In this document: piece by piece, positions 1 through 7,246 of the stretch
Numbering within the stretch: the stretch's first letter is position 1
Layout: every line of letters starts with the position of its first letter
From: Flavobacteriales bacterium
GTDB taxonomy: Bacteria > Bacteroidota > Bacteroidia > Flavobacteriales > Flavobacteriaceae
Assembly: GCA_027032855.1 (NCBI GenBank)
Contig: JALVLX010000036.1
Location: forward strand, 1 to 16,300
DNA: 16,300 nt
Reading direction: 5' to 3'
Notes under the pieces: generated by a model
The model's input: the letters and a program-made list of their open reading frames with translations, nothing else
The model's database searches: none
What the model was told of the DNA's origin: nothing
Program-made: the position numbers and the translations under genes

Positions 1-505
1 CATCGTAGAGCATGGCAAATTCTACATCTTGCCATAGCGAACGGCTTCCGACCACATCGGCATCACATTGATAAAATTCTCTAAAACGTCCTTTTTGCGG
101 ACGGTCGGCACGCCAAACCGGTTGAATTTGATAACGTTTGAACGGAAAACTCAATTCGTTTTGGTGTTGCACCACGTAGCGGGCAAATGGCACGGTTAAA
201 TCGTAGCGGAGGGCTTTTTCAGAAATTTTTGTCGTTAATTTTTTTGCATCTTTTTCAGCTAATAAATTGTCATCAACTTTACGTAAAAAATCACCGGAAT
301 TTAAAATTTTAAAAATCAAGCGGTCGCCTTCATCGCCATATTTTCCCATCAAGGTTGACAGGTTTTCAAACGAAGGTGTTTCAATCGGTGCAAACCCAAA
401 CAATTCAAATTGGTTTTTGATATGATTGATAATGTAATTGCGTTTCGCTATTTGTTCCGCTGAAAAATCTCTGGTGCCTTTGGGAATACCCGGTTTTTGT
501 GCCAT
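1..505 (-). CDS. hisS: Histidine--tRNA ligase, N-terminal part (cut by window edge)
   Basis: This class II aminoacyl-tRNA synthetase charges tRNA-His in the cytoplasm. I translated the minus strand from the ATG at 505-503. It begins MAQKPGIPKGTRDF, the usual HisRS start. It continues with the FGFAPIETPSFE stretch (motif 1 region), then RYDLTVPFARY and the motif 2 loop region WRADRPQKGRFREFYQCD. All of these are typical of bacterial HisRS. Only about 168 residues are present; the family is usually 420-460 residues, so the HisA/HisB signatures and the anticodon-binding domain lie beyond the left edge. The 55-base gap upstream holds a good Bacteroidetes promoter, so the gene is probably transcribed on its own even though it follows the beta-propeller lipoprotein gene on the same strand. 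Identification is firm. Confidence 0.95.
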   Translation of the reverse strand, partial: MAQKPGIPKGTRDFSAEQIAKRNYIINHIKNQFELFGFAPIETPSFENLSTLMGKYGDEGDRLIFKILNSGDFLRKVDDNLLAEKDAKKLTTKISEKALRYDLTVPFARYVVQHQNELSFPFKRYQIQPVWRADRPQKGRFREFYQCDADVVGSRSLWQDVEFAMLYD

Positions 506-529
506 TTCTTTACTTGTTTTAATTTATTG

Positions 530-560
530 CAAATATCGGAGTTTTTTATATCGTAGCAAA
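530..560 (-). promoter_or_regulatory. Candidate hisS promoter (Bacteroidetes type)
   Basis: Read on the minus strand, TTTG (560-557) is followed after 19 bases by GATATTTG (537-530). The Bacteroidetes consensus is TTTG or TTG, 17-23 bases, then TAnnTTTG, so the -7 element differs at one base. It ends 24 bases before the hisS ATG. It sits directly against the stop codon of the upstream lipoprotein gene. Inferred from the motif only. Confidence 0.55.
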
Positions 561-1928
561 TTAGAAATTAGATTTTAGCTTACAACTCTTAATACTTATC
601 CCAGTACCAAATGACAAATCCGTCCAAACAGGTGTTACAACACCGTTATAAGCATCAATATTGTTATAATCGCCAAAAAAAGCCGATTTAAAAGGATTGA
701 AAGGTTTATCGGAAACAATCATGGATTTAAAAGTTTCACCACCATCGGTGCTGTATGATAATACCACATCGGTTTTGTCATCTTTATAACGGCTACGGTC
801 ATAGTACACAATATAAATGTATCCGGTTACGGGATCAACCGCCATCCAAGTCAAAAATTGATGTGTTTTGGTTTGGTCGGTATTGACACGTTTCGGTTGA
901 CTCCAAGTCAGTCCCCCATCAGTGCTTTTGGCTATAAAAATATCTGTATCATCAGTACCGTTGCGTTGGTCAGCCCAATTCACATACAACGTGCCTTGAT
1001 TAGGTCCATCACTGTTGTCAATACCCAAAACAGGCATACCGTTTGACCTGTATATTGACGGAATGTCTATATCCCAACCTTCAGGCTGATCAGCAACTAC
1101 GATATCATGCGTCAACCAAGTTTTGCCGTTATCAGTGCTTTTGTCAAAATAAATTTTGTTGTGATAAGCCCATGCCACATAAATATTACCCTGCTTATCA
1201 AAAACAGGTACGGCACCTTCAACGGTATCATCACTATCCATACAATCACCGTCCAGCTCATTAATCTTTACCGGCTCACTCCAAGTTTCACCATAATCAG
1301 TTGATTTAGAAAACAAAATACGCGATTTGTGATTAGGATTGCTACTGTGGTAAGCATCAAATTCCGTCCAAGTAACAGCCAATTCCCCTGTAACGGGATG
1401 TATGCCTATCCAGTGTTTGTCTTGAATTTTGGTATTATCATAGCCGATAGCTACGCCATCCGACCAAGTTTTACCTTTATCGGTTGATTTTTGCAATACA
1501 ATACTGCTCAAAAATTCTTTACTACCACGATTATTATCCGGATTTGCCAAATGCAAATAATAAAGATTACCTAATTTATCAGAAGCCAAACAAGGGTCAC
1601 CGAAAACACCATACCTGGATTTGAGATGAGAATTTTTCCAAGTTTTACCACCATCGTTTGATACATGAACATTATCGTAAATACTACCGGCAATAATATT
1701 GGTCGTGTCTGATTTGTTGATACAGATAGAAGGTTCTGATAAAGAAGAAAAAGGGTTTGATTTCTTCATTATTGTTACTACCTTTGATTTTGAAATTGTA
1801 AGTGGAGATTGTAAGGTTTTTTCCTTTACAACTGTTTTTTCCACCGGTTTACGGTATGCTTTTTGCGAGGTCTTACATGCACTAAGCCACAAAAGCGCCA
1901 TTATCGATAAAAATAGATGTTTCATCAT
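561..1928 (-). CDS. Lipoprotein with a six-Asp-box sialidase-like beta-propeller
   Basis: A predicted surface or periplasmic lipoprotein of 455 residues. A short hydrophobic signal ends in a lipobox (LSAC, Cys18). Six Asp-box (BNR) repeats of the form S-x-D-x-G-x-T-W follow at about residues 90, 148, 209, 264, 335 and 393; the last ends in F instead of W. This fits a six-bladed sialidase-fold propeller. I do not see the FRIP/YRIP arginine motif of true sialidases near the N-terminus, so sialic-acid cleavage should not be assumed. Glycan or polymer binding, or another hydrolase activity, is equally possible. Met1 and Met2 (1928 or 1925) are both usable starts and the lipobox fits either. The gene is divergent from the DUF6702 gene, with 20 bases between them. 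Confidence 0.75.
   Translation of the reverse strand: MMKHLFLSIMALLWLSACKTSQKAYRKPVEKTVVKEKTLQSPLTISKSKVVTIMKKSNPFSSLSEPSICINKSDTTNIIAGSIYDNVHVSNDGGKTWKNSHLKSRYGVFGDPCLASDKLGNLYYLHLANPDNNRGSKEFLSSIVLQKSTDKGKTWSDGVAIGYDNTKIQDKHWIGIHPVTGELAVTWTEFDAYHSSNPNHKSRILFSKSTDYGETWSEPVKINELDGDCMDSDDTVEGAVPVFDKQGNIYVAWAYHNKIYFDKSTDNGKTWLTHDIVVADQPEGWDIDIPSIYRSNGMPVLGIDNSDGPNQGTLYVNWADQRNGTDDTDIFIAKSTDGGLTWSQPKRVNTDQTKTHQFLTWMAVDPVTGYIYIVYYDRSRYKDDKTDVVLSYSTDGGETFKSMIVSDKPFNPFKSAFFGDYNNIDAYNGVVTPVWTDLSFGTGISIKSCKLKSNF
1756..1786 (+). promoter_or_regulatory. Candidate promoter for the DUF6702 gene, inside the opposite-strand gene
   Basis: TTTG at 1756-1759, a 19-base spacer, then TACCTTTG at 1779-1786. This matches the Bacteroidetes TTTG-N19-TAnnTTTG consensus exactly. 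It points toward the gene at 1949 and lies within the 5' part of the divergent lipoprotein gene. It predicts a leader of roughly 155 bases that is antisense to that gene's signal-peptide region. Confidence 0.5.
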
Positions 1929-1941
1929 AAAAAAAATTTTT

Positions 1942-1949
1942 CAAATATA
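1942..1949 (-). promoter_or_regulatory. Candidate -7 element for the beta-propeller lipoprotein gene
   Basis: The minus strand reads TATATTTG (1949-1942), a full TAnnTTTG match 14 bases before the lipoprotein ATG. I found no TTG at the expected -33 distance. The element overlaps the first base of the divergent DUF6702 start codon. Confidence 0.4.
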
Positions 1950-2428
1950 TGAAAAAGCTGATTTATACCTTATTATTTTTTGGATTAACTGCTTTTACAA
2001 TGCATAAATATTATGTCAGCGTAACGGAAGTTTACATCAAACCCGAAAAATTGGAAATTATTATCCGCACCTTTCCGGATGATATTGAACGCGTTTTAAT
2101 CGATACCTATCATGTCAAAGCCGATTTGTCTAAAAAACCAACTCGTGAATTATTAAAATTTTACCTACTTACTCATTTTTCAATAGACGTTGACGGTATG
2201 CCTGTTGAGTATAAATTTTCAGGTTTTACACAAGAAGATGAATTTTATATTATTTTATTGGAAGCAAAATTACCCGGTAAACCAAAGCAAATTTCCATCA
2301 AAAACACCATTTTACAGGATTTGTTTGAAGAACAAAAGAACATTGTTCACTTTTTCTACGGTGATGACAAAGCAAGTTTTATTTTGATTAAACAAGAGCC
2401 TATGGCTGTTTACAAACTACAAAAATAA
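1949..2428 (+). CDS. DUF6702 family secreted protein
   Basis: A 159-residue protein with an N-terminal signal segment (KKLIYTLLFFGLTAFTM). It then has HKYYVSVTEVYIKPEKLEI and IRTFPDDIERVL, a pattern I recognise as the DUF6702 family of Bacteroidota: a small exported protein built mainly of beta strands. Its function is unknown. In other flavobacteria, as I recall, such genes lie beside metallopeptidase genes; that is not so here, where the divergent neighbour is a beta-propeller lipoprotein. The start at 1949 is supported by the signal peptide directly after it. Its TAA stop lies within the T-tract of the terminator that serves the converging minus-strand gene. Confidence 0.75.
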   Translation: MKKLIYTLLFFGLTAFTMHKYYVSVTEVYIKPEKLEIIIRTFPDDIERVLIDTYHVKADLSKKPTRELLKFYLLTHFSIDVDGMPVEYKFSGFTQEDEFYIILLEAKLPGKPKQISIKNTILQDLFEEQKNIVHFFYGDDKASFILIKQEPMAVYKLQK

Positions 2429-2456
2429 AAAGAGACTGTCCTTTTAAGACAGCCTC
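2421..2456 (-). terminator. Rho-independent terminator of the 2487-8578 minus-strand run
   Basis: On the minus strand, GAGGCTGTC (2456-2448), a 7-base loop and GACAGTCTC (2440-2432) form a 9-bp stem with one G-U pair. A T-rich tract follows (2431-2421). The plus-strand version has an A-C mismatch and no good T-tract, so the signal is mainly for the minus-strand SGNH-hydrolase gene, which ends about 30 bases upstream. Confidence 0.8.
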
Positions 2457-2464
2457 CATTTAAT

Positions 2465-2489
2465 ACTTGTTACTTGATACTCGCCACTA
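2465..2489. repeat. Short phased 7-base repeat at the SGNH gene 3' end
   Basis: On the plus strand: ACTTGTT, ACTTGAT, ACTCGCC, then ACT. These are consecutive 7-base units that begin with ACT and run into the stop codon (2489-2487, minus strand) of the SGNH-hydrolase gene. The first two units also occur in the larger array at 14184-14232. Confidence 0.6.
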
Positions 2490-4001
2490 CTGATTTGTAG
2501 GCAAAATATCAAACGTAGAATAGTCTGCCGGTATAACTTTCGGCAATTTGGCACCGTAAGCATCCTCAATTACATCAATAAATTTATTGGCGATGATAGC
2601 ATATCCTCTAGGAGTTGGGTGTACACCGTCCAAGCCAAACAATAACTTATCTAAATTTGTACCGTTAAAATAATTTGCGGTATAAGTAGAACCATCCTCG
2701 ATAACCAAACCATTTTTCATTCCTTCCATCAAAGCAGCCATATCGGCAACCGGCAAACCTTTAGAAGCTGCAATTCCGTTAATCATTTGATTAAAACCGG
2801 CTGTAGCGGCTCTTACTTCTGTAATTTCATCTTTAGACAAAATCCATTGGTCTTCTAAAGGAACGGTCAACCCGTTTACCAATTGTGGATTGTTAGGGTC
2901 AGCCACACCAATAACTGACATAGCTCGCAAAGGCACCAAATCATCAACTGTTGCTTGTCTGATTGAAGGCAAGCCTGAAGCCGATAAATCAGTTAAATAC
3001 TCATCTTCCATTACCAAAGCATTAGCTCCTAAGGCAAAGTTGATTGTTCTGATATCCGCTTCATCTTGAGTGATCAAACCGGCTTGAACTGCTTGAGCCA
3101 ATCCGCCGTTATATTGAGCATAAGCCGCATTTAAAGCATCTACTTGCGACTGATCATCTAACGGAATAGGAGCATAAGGAATAGTTGTAAAAAATGGAAC
3201 CGAAGCTACATCGGGAATGGTTGCTACAACACCTTTGGCACCGTTGGCTGTCAAAGCATCAACCAATTGTTGATAAACTGCTCCAAACACATTCACATTG
3301 GTAATATCATTTGGTCCGTAAGTACTCGGATCAATATTGTTTGTAGCATTTTGGTCAACACCAATACCGCCACTGGTAGCATAAGACAATACATCGTTGT
3401 TACCTATCCATAAAGTAAAAAATGTCGGATTTTGTGCCACCGCATCTTCAATTACAGCCTTATCGGGAGCAGAAGCCATTCTTACGTAATAAGGATTAGC
3501 TTGAAATGTAGCTAAATTGGCAATATTACCATAACCGTGAGCTACCAAATGGAAAAGTTTAGCACCCGGAACTCCCATATTGTTATATGGTCCGGGGTGT
3601 ACATCTGACACGTCCATAGTCGGTTCCTGATTGATTCTGTCCACACCTCCCTGAGAAGCATCAATGATTAATTTTTGAGGTAAAATGGTCACCGGACCAA
3701 GTGTCATTCCTCCTACATCATTAGTATCATCTTCCATATAAGGTTGTGTAAAATCTCCTCCACCTGCTAATTTCATTTGGTTAGCTAAAATTGAAGGAAA
3801 TGAATTTGCCTGCCCACTTTTATAAAGTGTTCCGTTTGTATATCCGGCTGTTAACGAGTTACCAACCGCTACATAGTTAGAAAAATCAGCTTCTCCGGAA
3901 GTATAAGTCTGTTCACCAATAGGCTCAGAAAATTCCGGCTTACAAGCTGTAAAGCTTAATACAACTAATAGTACTGCAAGTATATTTAATATTTTTTTCA
4001 T
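2487..4001 (-). CDS. SGNH/GDSL-hydrolase family lipoprotein
   Basis: A predicted envelope lipoprotein of 504 residues, probably an esterase or lipase. The signal peptide ends at Cys20 (SFTAC). SGNH blocks are visible in order. Block I is VAVGNSLTAG with nucleophile Ser49. A possible block II Gly is in NMGVPGAK (about 145). Block III is WIGNNDVL (Asn201/Asn202). Block V is DGVHPTPRGYA with Asp458 and His461. At 504 residues it is longer than simple GDSL enzymes; the extra material is between blocks III and V. It starts 14 bases after the FadL-type gene, an arrangement I recall as common in flavobacteria, which suggests that the channel and hydrolase handle the same hydrophobic or ester substrate. 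The actual substrate cannot be read from the sequence. Confidence 0.85.
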   Translation of the reverse strand: MKKILNILAVLLVVLSFTACKPEFSEPIGEQTYTSGEADFSNYVAVGNSLTAGYTNGTLYKSGQANSFPSILANQMKLAGGGDFTQPYMEDDTNDVGGMTLGPVTILPQKLIIDASQGGVDRINQEPTMDVSDVHPGPYNNMGVPGAKLFHLVAHGYGNIANLATFQANPYYVRMASAPDKAVIEDAVAQNPTFFTLWIGNNDVLSYATSGGIGVDQNATNNIDPSTYGPNDITNVNVFGAVYQQLVDALTANGAKGVVATIPDVASVPFFTTIPYAPIPLDDQSQVDALNAAYAQYNGGLAQAVQAGLITQDEADIRTINFALGANALVMEDEYLTDLSASGLPSIRQATVDDLVPLRAMSVIGVADPNNPQLVNGLTVPLEDQWILSKDEITEVRAATAGFNQMINGIAASKGLPVADMAALMEGMKNGLVIEDGSTYTANYFNGTNLDKLLFGLDGVHPTPRGYAIIANKFIDVIEDAYGAKLPKVIPADYSTFDILPTNQ

Positions 4002-4015
4002 GATTCAAATTTTTA

Positions 4016-5257
4016 TTATTTAATAGAATAACTAATTCCAATTCCCGGAATAATGGCATTACCTACGTAAGTCCCACCGAATTTGTGAGCACTCGGACCT
4101 TCGCCATTTACAAAAGTATAATCTGTACGTTCTTTACCATCTAAATATAATAATGATAAATCAACAGTCCATTTGTTCATTTGATAACCAAATCCAAAAG
4201 TGTAATTGTTAGTGTCCAATGAAGGCGTTTCGGGAGAAAAATGACCTTCTGTTACCGGAGATTGATCAAAATAATAACCGGCTCTTACAAACATATTATC
4301 ATTTAATTGATATTCGGCTCCAAAACGGAAAGTACCGGTATTTTGATAACTTTTGTTGGCTATACTCGGAGGTAAGCCGTTTTTGAAATCAATACGCAAT
4401 TCTTTATAAATACTCCAATATGTATAATTATAGTCAAATGCTAACAACAAATTGTCCATAGGTTTATACGAAATACCTACGCCCAACTCTGCAGGCATCG
4501 GCAATTTGGCAGAAAAACCGGTTGTTTTTAATGTATTAGACAAAAATGCCGGTACATTATTAAATTCCGCTTTACCGTATTTGGCATCTAAGGTTACTGA
4601 AGAACGGTAATTCAAACCAAATGAAAGATTGTCTGATGGTTTGAAGGCCATACTTAAACCAAATCCGGCTGCACTTGTCATACCGGAATCTAACTGGGCA
4701 TTCGTTTTCTCGCCGTTATCACCGGTCAAATATCTGTTGATATTTTTATTATAGGACACACCACCATACGCCAAAATTAACGAAGCTGAAGCGCTAAACA
4801 TATCAGAAAATTTATAGGCAAACGACGGTTGGATATAAAAGACCTTCATTGAAATGTCATTAACGATGTCCGAACCTGCCCAATCATGCCAAACGGTAGA
4901 ACTACCAAAAGGTGTATAAACCGCTAAGCCTAAACTAACATTATCCGTAGCTTGATAAGTAGCATACAAATAAACAGGTGTTCCTACCGGGTTGTCTGTT
5001 TCGTAAGCCCAATTATAATCTGCGTTTTGAAACTTGATATGTGACATAATGCCACTCACTCCAAAGGATAAATTGAATTTCCGGTCTAAGAATGCTATTC
5101 CGGCCGGATTAAAAAAAGCAGTTTCAGCATTATTAAATACTGACAAACCGGCATGAGCCATGCCAAGCATTCGTTGCCCTTGTAAAGCAACGCGATAGCC
5201 TCCGGCATATATACTGCCAAAGCTAAGGAACACTAATACTATTAATAGTTTTTTCAT
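4016..5257 (-). CDS. OmpP1/FadL/TodX family outer-membrane channel
   Basis: A predicted outer-membrane beta-barrel of 413 residues for passive uptake of hydrophobic molecules such as long-chain fatty acids or hydrocarbons. A cleavable signal (KKLLIVLVFLSFGSIYA) leads into GGYRVALQGQRMLGMAHAG and NAETAFFNPAG. This is the FadL family N-terminal plug (hatch) segment with its NPA motif. The rest alternates polar and aromatic residues in barrel-strand fashion and ends in a terminal strand (GIGISYSIK). Length fits the family (about 400-450). It lies 64 bases downstream of the phosphorylase gene and 14 bases upstream of the SGNH hydrolase gene, so it is very likely co-transcribed with the latter. 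Family is firm; substrate is unknown. Confidence 0.88.
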   Translation of the reverse strand: MKKLLIVLVFLSFGSIYAGGYRVALQGQRMLGMAHAGLSVFNNAETAFFNPAGIAFLDRKFNLSFGVSGIMSHIKFQNADYNWAYETDNPVGTPVYLYATYQATDNVSLGLAVYTPFGSSTVWHDWAGSDIVNDISMKVFYIQPSFAYKFSDMFSASASLILAYGGVSYNKNINRYLTGDNGEKTNAQLDSGMTSAAGFGLSMAFKPSDNLSFGLNYRSSVTLDAKYGKAEFNNVPAFLSNTLKTTGFSAKLPMPAELGVGISYKPMDNLLLAFDYNYTYWSIYKELRIDFKNGLPPSIANKSYQNTGTFRFGAEYQLNDNMFVRAGYYFDQSPVTEGHFSPETPSLDTNNYTFGFGYQMNKWTVDLSLLYLDGKERTDYTFVNGEGPSAHKFGGTYVGNAIIPGIGISYSIK

Positions 5258-5321
5258 AGGTATTAAATTTAATTTATGATTAATTATGTAATAATTTTAT
5301 TTTAGATATATTCTTCAAAAC

Positions 5322-6152
5322 TTAATAAAGTTCTACCAACTTTGCCACCAATTCTCTTACAACAGGTTCTGCGGCTTTTGCAGCTTTTAACACTTCTTCG
5401 TGATTGACTTCTTCAATAAATTCGGCTGTACCGATATCCGTAATAACCGAAATACCGAAAACTTCCATATCCATATGTCTGGCAACGATAACCTCTGGTA
5501 CGGTTGACATACCAACAGCATCTCCGCCTATATTTCGTACCATTGTATATTCCGCCAAAGTTTCAAAAGTAGGTCCTTGCAAGCCTAAATATGTCCCTTC
5601 TTTAACGCGGATATTATTTTCTGCCGCATAGTTTCTAACAACTTGCAACATTGCCTTACTGTAGGGTTCACTCATGTTTACAAAGCGGGGACCGAAACGT
5701 TCATCATTTGGTCCGCGAAGCGGGTGTTCCGGAAAAAAGTTGACATGATCGGTAATCAGCATCACGTCTCCTACTTTAAAGTTTCTATTAACCCCTCCCG
5801 AAGCATTAGACACAATCAATTTTCGTATGCCCATTTGCCAAAAAACACGCTCCGGAAAGGTGACTTGTTTCATATTGTAGCCCTCATAATAATGAAAACG
5901 TCCATTCATGGCTACTATTTTTTTACCACTCAAAGTCCCGAAAAGCAACGAACCCTTATGACCTTGAACCGTAGAAACCGGAAAATTGGGAATTTCATTA
6001 TAAGGTATCTCAACATCAATCTTGATATCTTCAGATAAGCTTCCCAACCCGCTTCCTAAAACAATAGCATACTCAGGAGTGTAATCAACTTTCTTTTGTA
6101 AAAACTGTGCTGTCTCCAACGACAAATCAAACTCATTTCTTACTTCTGACAT
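5322..6152 (-). CDS. punA: Purine nucleoside phosphorylase, trimeric class
   Basis: Cleaves purine nucleosides with phosphate to free base and (deoxy)ribose-1-phosphate for purine salvage in the cytoplasm. The 276-residue length is normal for the trimeric (PNP/MTAP) class. Visible motifs: phosphate loop VLGSGLGSL (Ser34), GHKGS (His65), NGRFHYYEGY (His87), ASGGVNRNFKVGD, the base-site GPTFETLAE (Glu201), DAVGMSTVPEVIVARH (Met215), and VNHEEV (His251). The residue matching human PNP Asn243, which contacts the base, is Asp239 here (SVITD instead of SLITN); see findings. The ATG at 6152 lies inside the 3' end of lpxK (20-base overlap), indicating co-transcription and probably translational coupling. 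Confidence 0.93.
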   Translation of the reverse strand: MSEVRNEFDLSLETAQFLQKKVDYTPEYAIVLGSGLGSLSEDIKIDVEIPYNEIPNFPVSTVQGHKGSLLFGTLSGKKIVAMNGRFHYYEGYNMKQVTFPERVFWQMGIRKLIVSNASGGVNRNFKVGDVMLITDHVNFFPEHPLRGPNDERFGPRFVNMSEPYSKAMLQVVRNYAAENNIRVKEGTYLGLQGPTFETLAEYTMVRNIGGDAVGMSTVPEVIVARHMDMEVFGISVITDIGTAEFIEEVNHEEVLKAAKAAEPVVRELVAKLVELY

Positions 6153-7161
6153 ATTCTAAAATTTTTTTATTAAACATCTCACTATCAACCATCTGCGTTT
6201 GTATTGGCAAATAATACAAGTCTTCGCCGGATAACAGTGACGACAACCTTACAAAATCTTTTTCCGTAGTCAAAATCAGCTTTTTAGATGATTTTAACCT
6301 ATCAAATTTCGTTTTAATCTGTTGAATATCCGCCAATGAAAAACGATGATGGTCTCCAAATTCCAAGTTTACAAATTTAATGTTTTTTTCTGATAAAAAC
6401 CCAAACAAAGGTAATGGATTGGCAATTCCGGTGACCAGCAGAATCTCATACTCATGCAAACTGCTGATTAACAACATCTTTTTACCATTTGTTACATGGT
6501 TTTCATAGCTTATTCGGGAAAAAAACACTGCATTACCGGAATATTTTTTTATTTTTTGTCGAATATTTTTTTCTACTTCCGATTCGAGATTTTCAGGAGA
6601 TTTGGTCACTACAATCACATCTGCACGTTTGGCATTTTTGGGCAACTCACGCAAATTGCCGGCAGGCAACAATAAATCTTTATAAAACGGCTGTTTAAAA
6701 GAAGTCAACAATATCTGAAAACCCGGCTTGATACGTCGGTGCTGAAAAGCGTCATCGAGCAAAATAACATCAGGATGATGCTTCTCCAATACTTTTTGAA
6801 CAGCTGTAACTCTGTCTTCCCCCACCGCTACAATAACATCTTTAAACTTTCTATAAATTTGATAAGGTTCATCTCCTATTTCAGCCGGTGTTACATTATT
6901 GTCCGCTTCAACAAAACCTTTAGTAAGTCGCTTATAACCACGACTGATAACTACCACTTTATAATCATCTTGCAATAAACGAATCAGATACTCAATTTGA
7001 GGGGTTTTACCACTTCCGCCCACATTCAGATTTCCAACACTAATCACAGGAACATCAAATTCATACTGCTTCAAAACACCTTTATCATACAAATAATTAC
7101 GCACTTCGGTTATCAAAGCATATAAAACGGAAAACGGAAAAAGAACCAGTCTGAAATTCAC
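6133..7161 (-). CDS. lpxK: Tetraacyldisaccharide 4'-kinase (lipid A synthesis)
   Basis: Phosphorylates the 4' position of the lipid A disaccharide precursor at the inner face of the cytoplasmic membrane. The protein has 342 residues. An N-terminal hydrophobic/amphipathic segment (LVLFPFSVLYALI) is followed by the P-loop GNLNVGGSGKTP (residues 43-54), ISRGYKR, EIGDEP (about 95-99), the family signature DDAFQHRR (136-143), LPAGNLREL and LTTEKDFVRL. The start is GTG at 7161-7159: it gives the expected family N-terminus, and I see no better ATG in frame upstream. The gene overlaps the phosphorylase gene by 20 bases. No promoter-like TAnnTTTG lies in the 82 bases upstream, so it may be read from the DUF819 promoter. 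Confidence 0.95.
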   Translation of the reverse strand: MNFRLVLFPFSVLYALITEVRNYLYDKGVLKQYEFDVPVISVGNLNVGGSGKTPQIEYLIRLLQDDYKVVVISRGYKRLTKGFVEADNNVTPAEIGDEPYQIYRKFKDVIVAVGEDRVTAVQKVLEKHHPDVILLDDAFQHRRIKPGFQILLTSFKQPFYKDLLLPAGNLRELPKNAKRADVIVVTKSPENLESEVEKNIRQKIKKYSGNAVFFSRISYENHVTNGKKMLLISSLHEYEILLVTGIANPLPLFGFLSEKNIKFVNLEFGDHHRFSLADIQQIKTKFDRLKSSKKLILTTEKDFVRLSSLLSGEDLYYLPIQTQMVDSEMFNKKILEYVRSKK

Positions 7162-7232
7162 TTACTTAGTAAATGTTTATAATGTTTATTATTTATAGTT
7201 TTAATGTAAAAAGTAATGCTATAAAAGAAAGA

Positions 7233-7246
7233 ACTTTCAACTCTCA
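7233..7246. repeat. Two 7-base repeat units at the DUF819 gene 3' end
   Basis: ACTTTCA followed directly by ACTCTCA; the last three bases are the stop codon of the DUF819 gene read on the minus strand. The same ACTTTCA-ACTC string occurs upstream of the M49 gene and of gldF. Confidence 0.5.

Noticed and set aside
2432..2456. The hairpin as a terminator for the plus-strand DUF6702 gene as well
   Set aside because: On the plus strand the stem has an A-C mismatch and is not followed by a clear T-tract, so it is annotated only for the minus strand.
5316..5324. Possible promoter TAAGTTTTG between the phosphorylase and FadL genes
   Set aside because: It has three bases, not two, between TA and TTTG, and overlaps the phosphorylase stop codon; too weak to list.
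5643..6038. 131-codon open frame on the plus strand
   Set aside because: It is fully opposite the well-supported phosphorylase gene, with no recognisable protein features.
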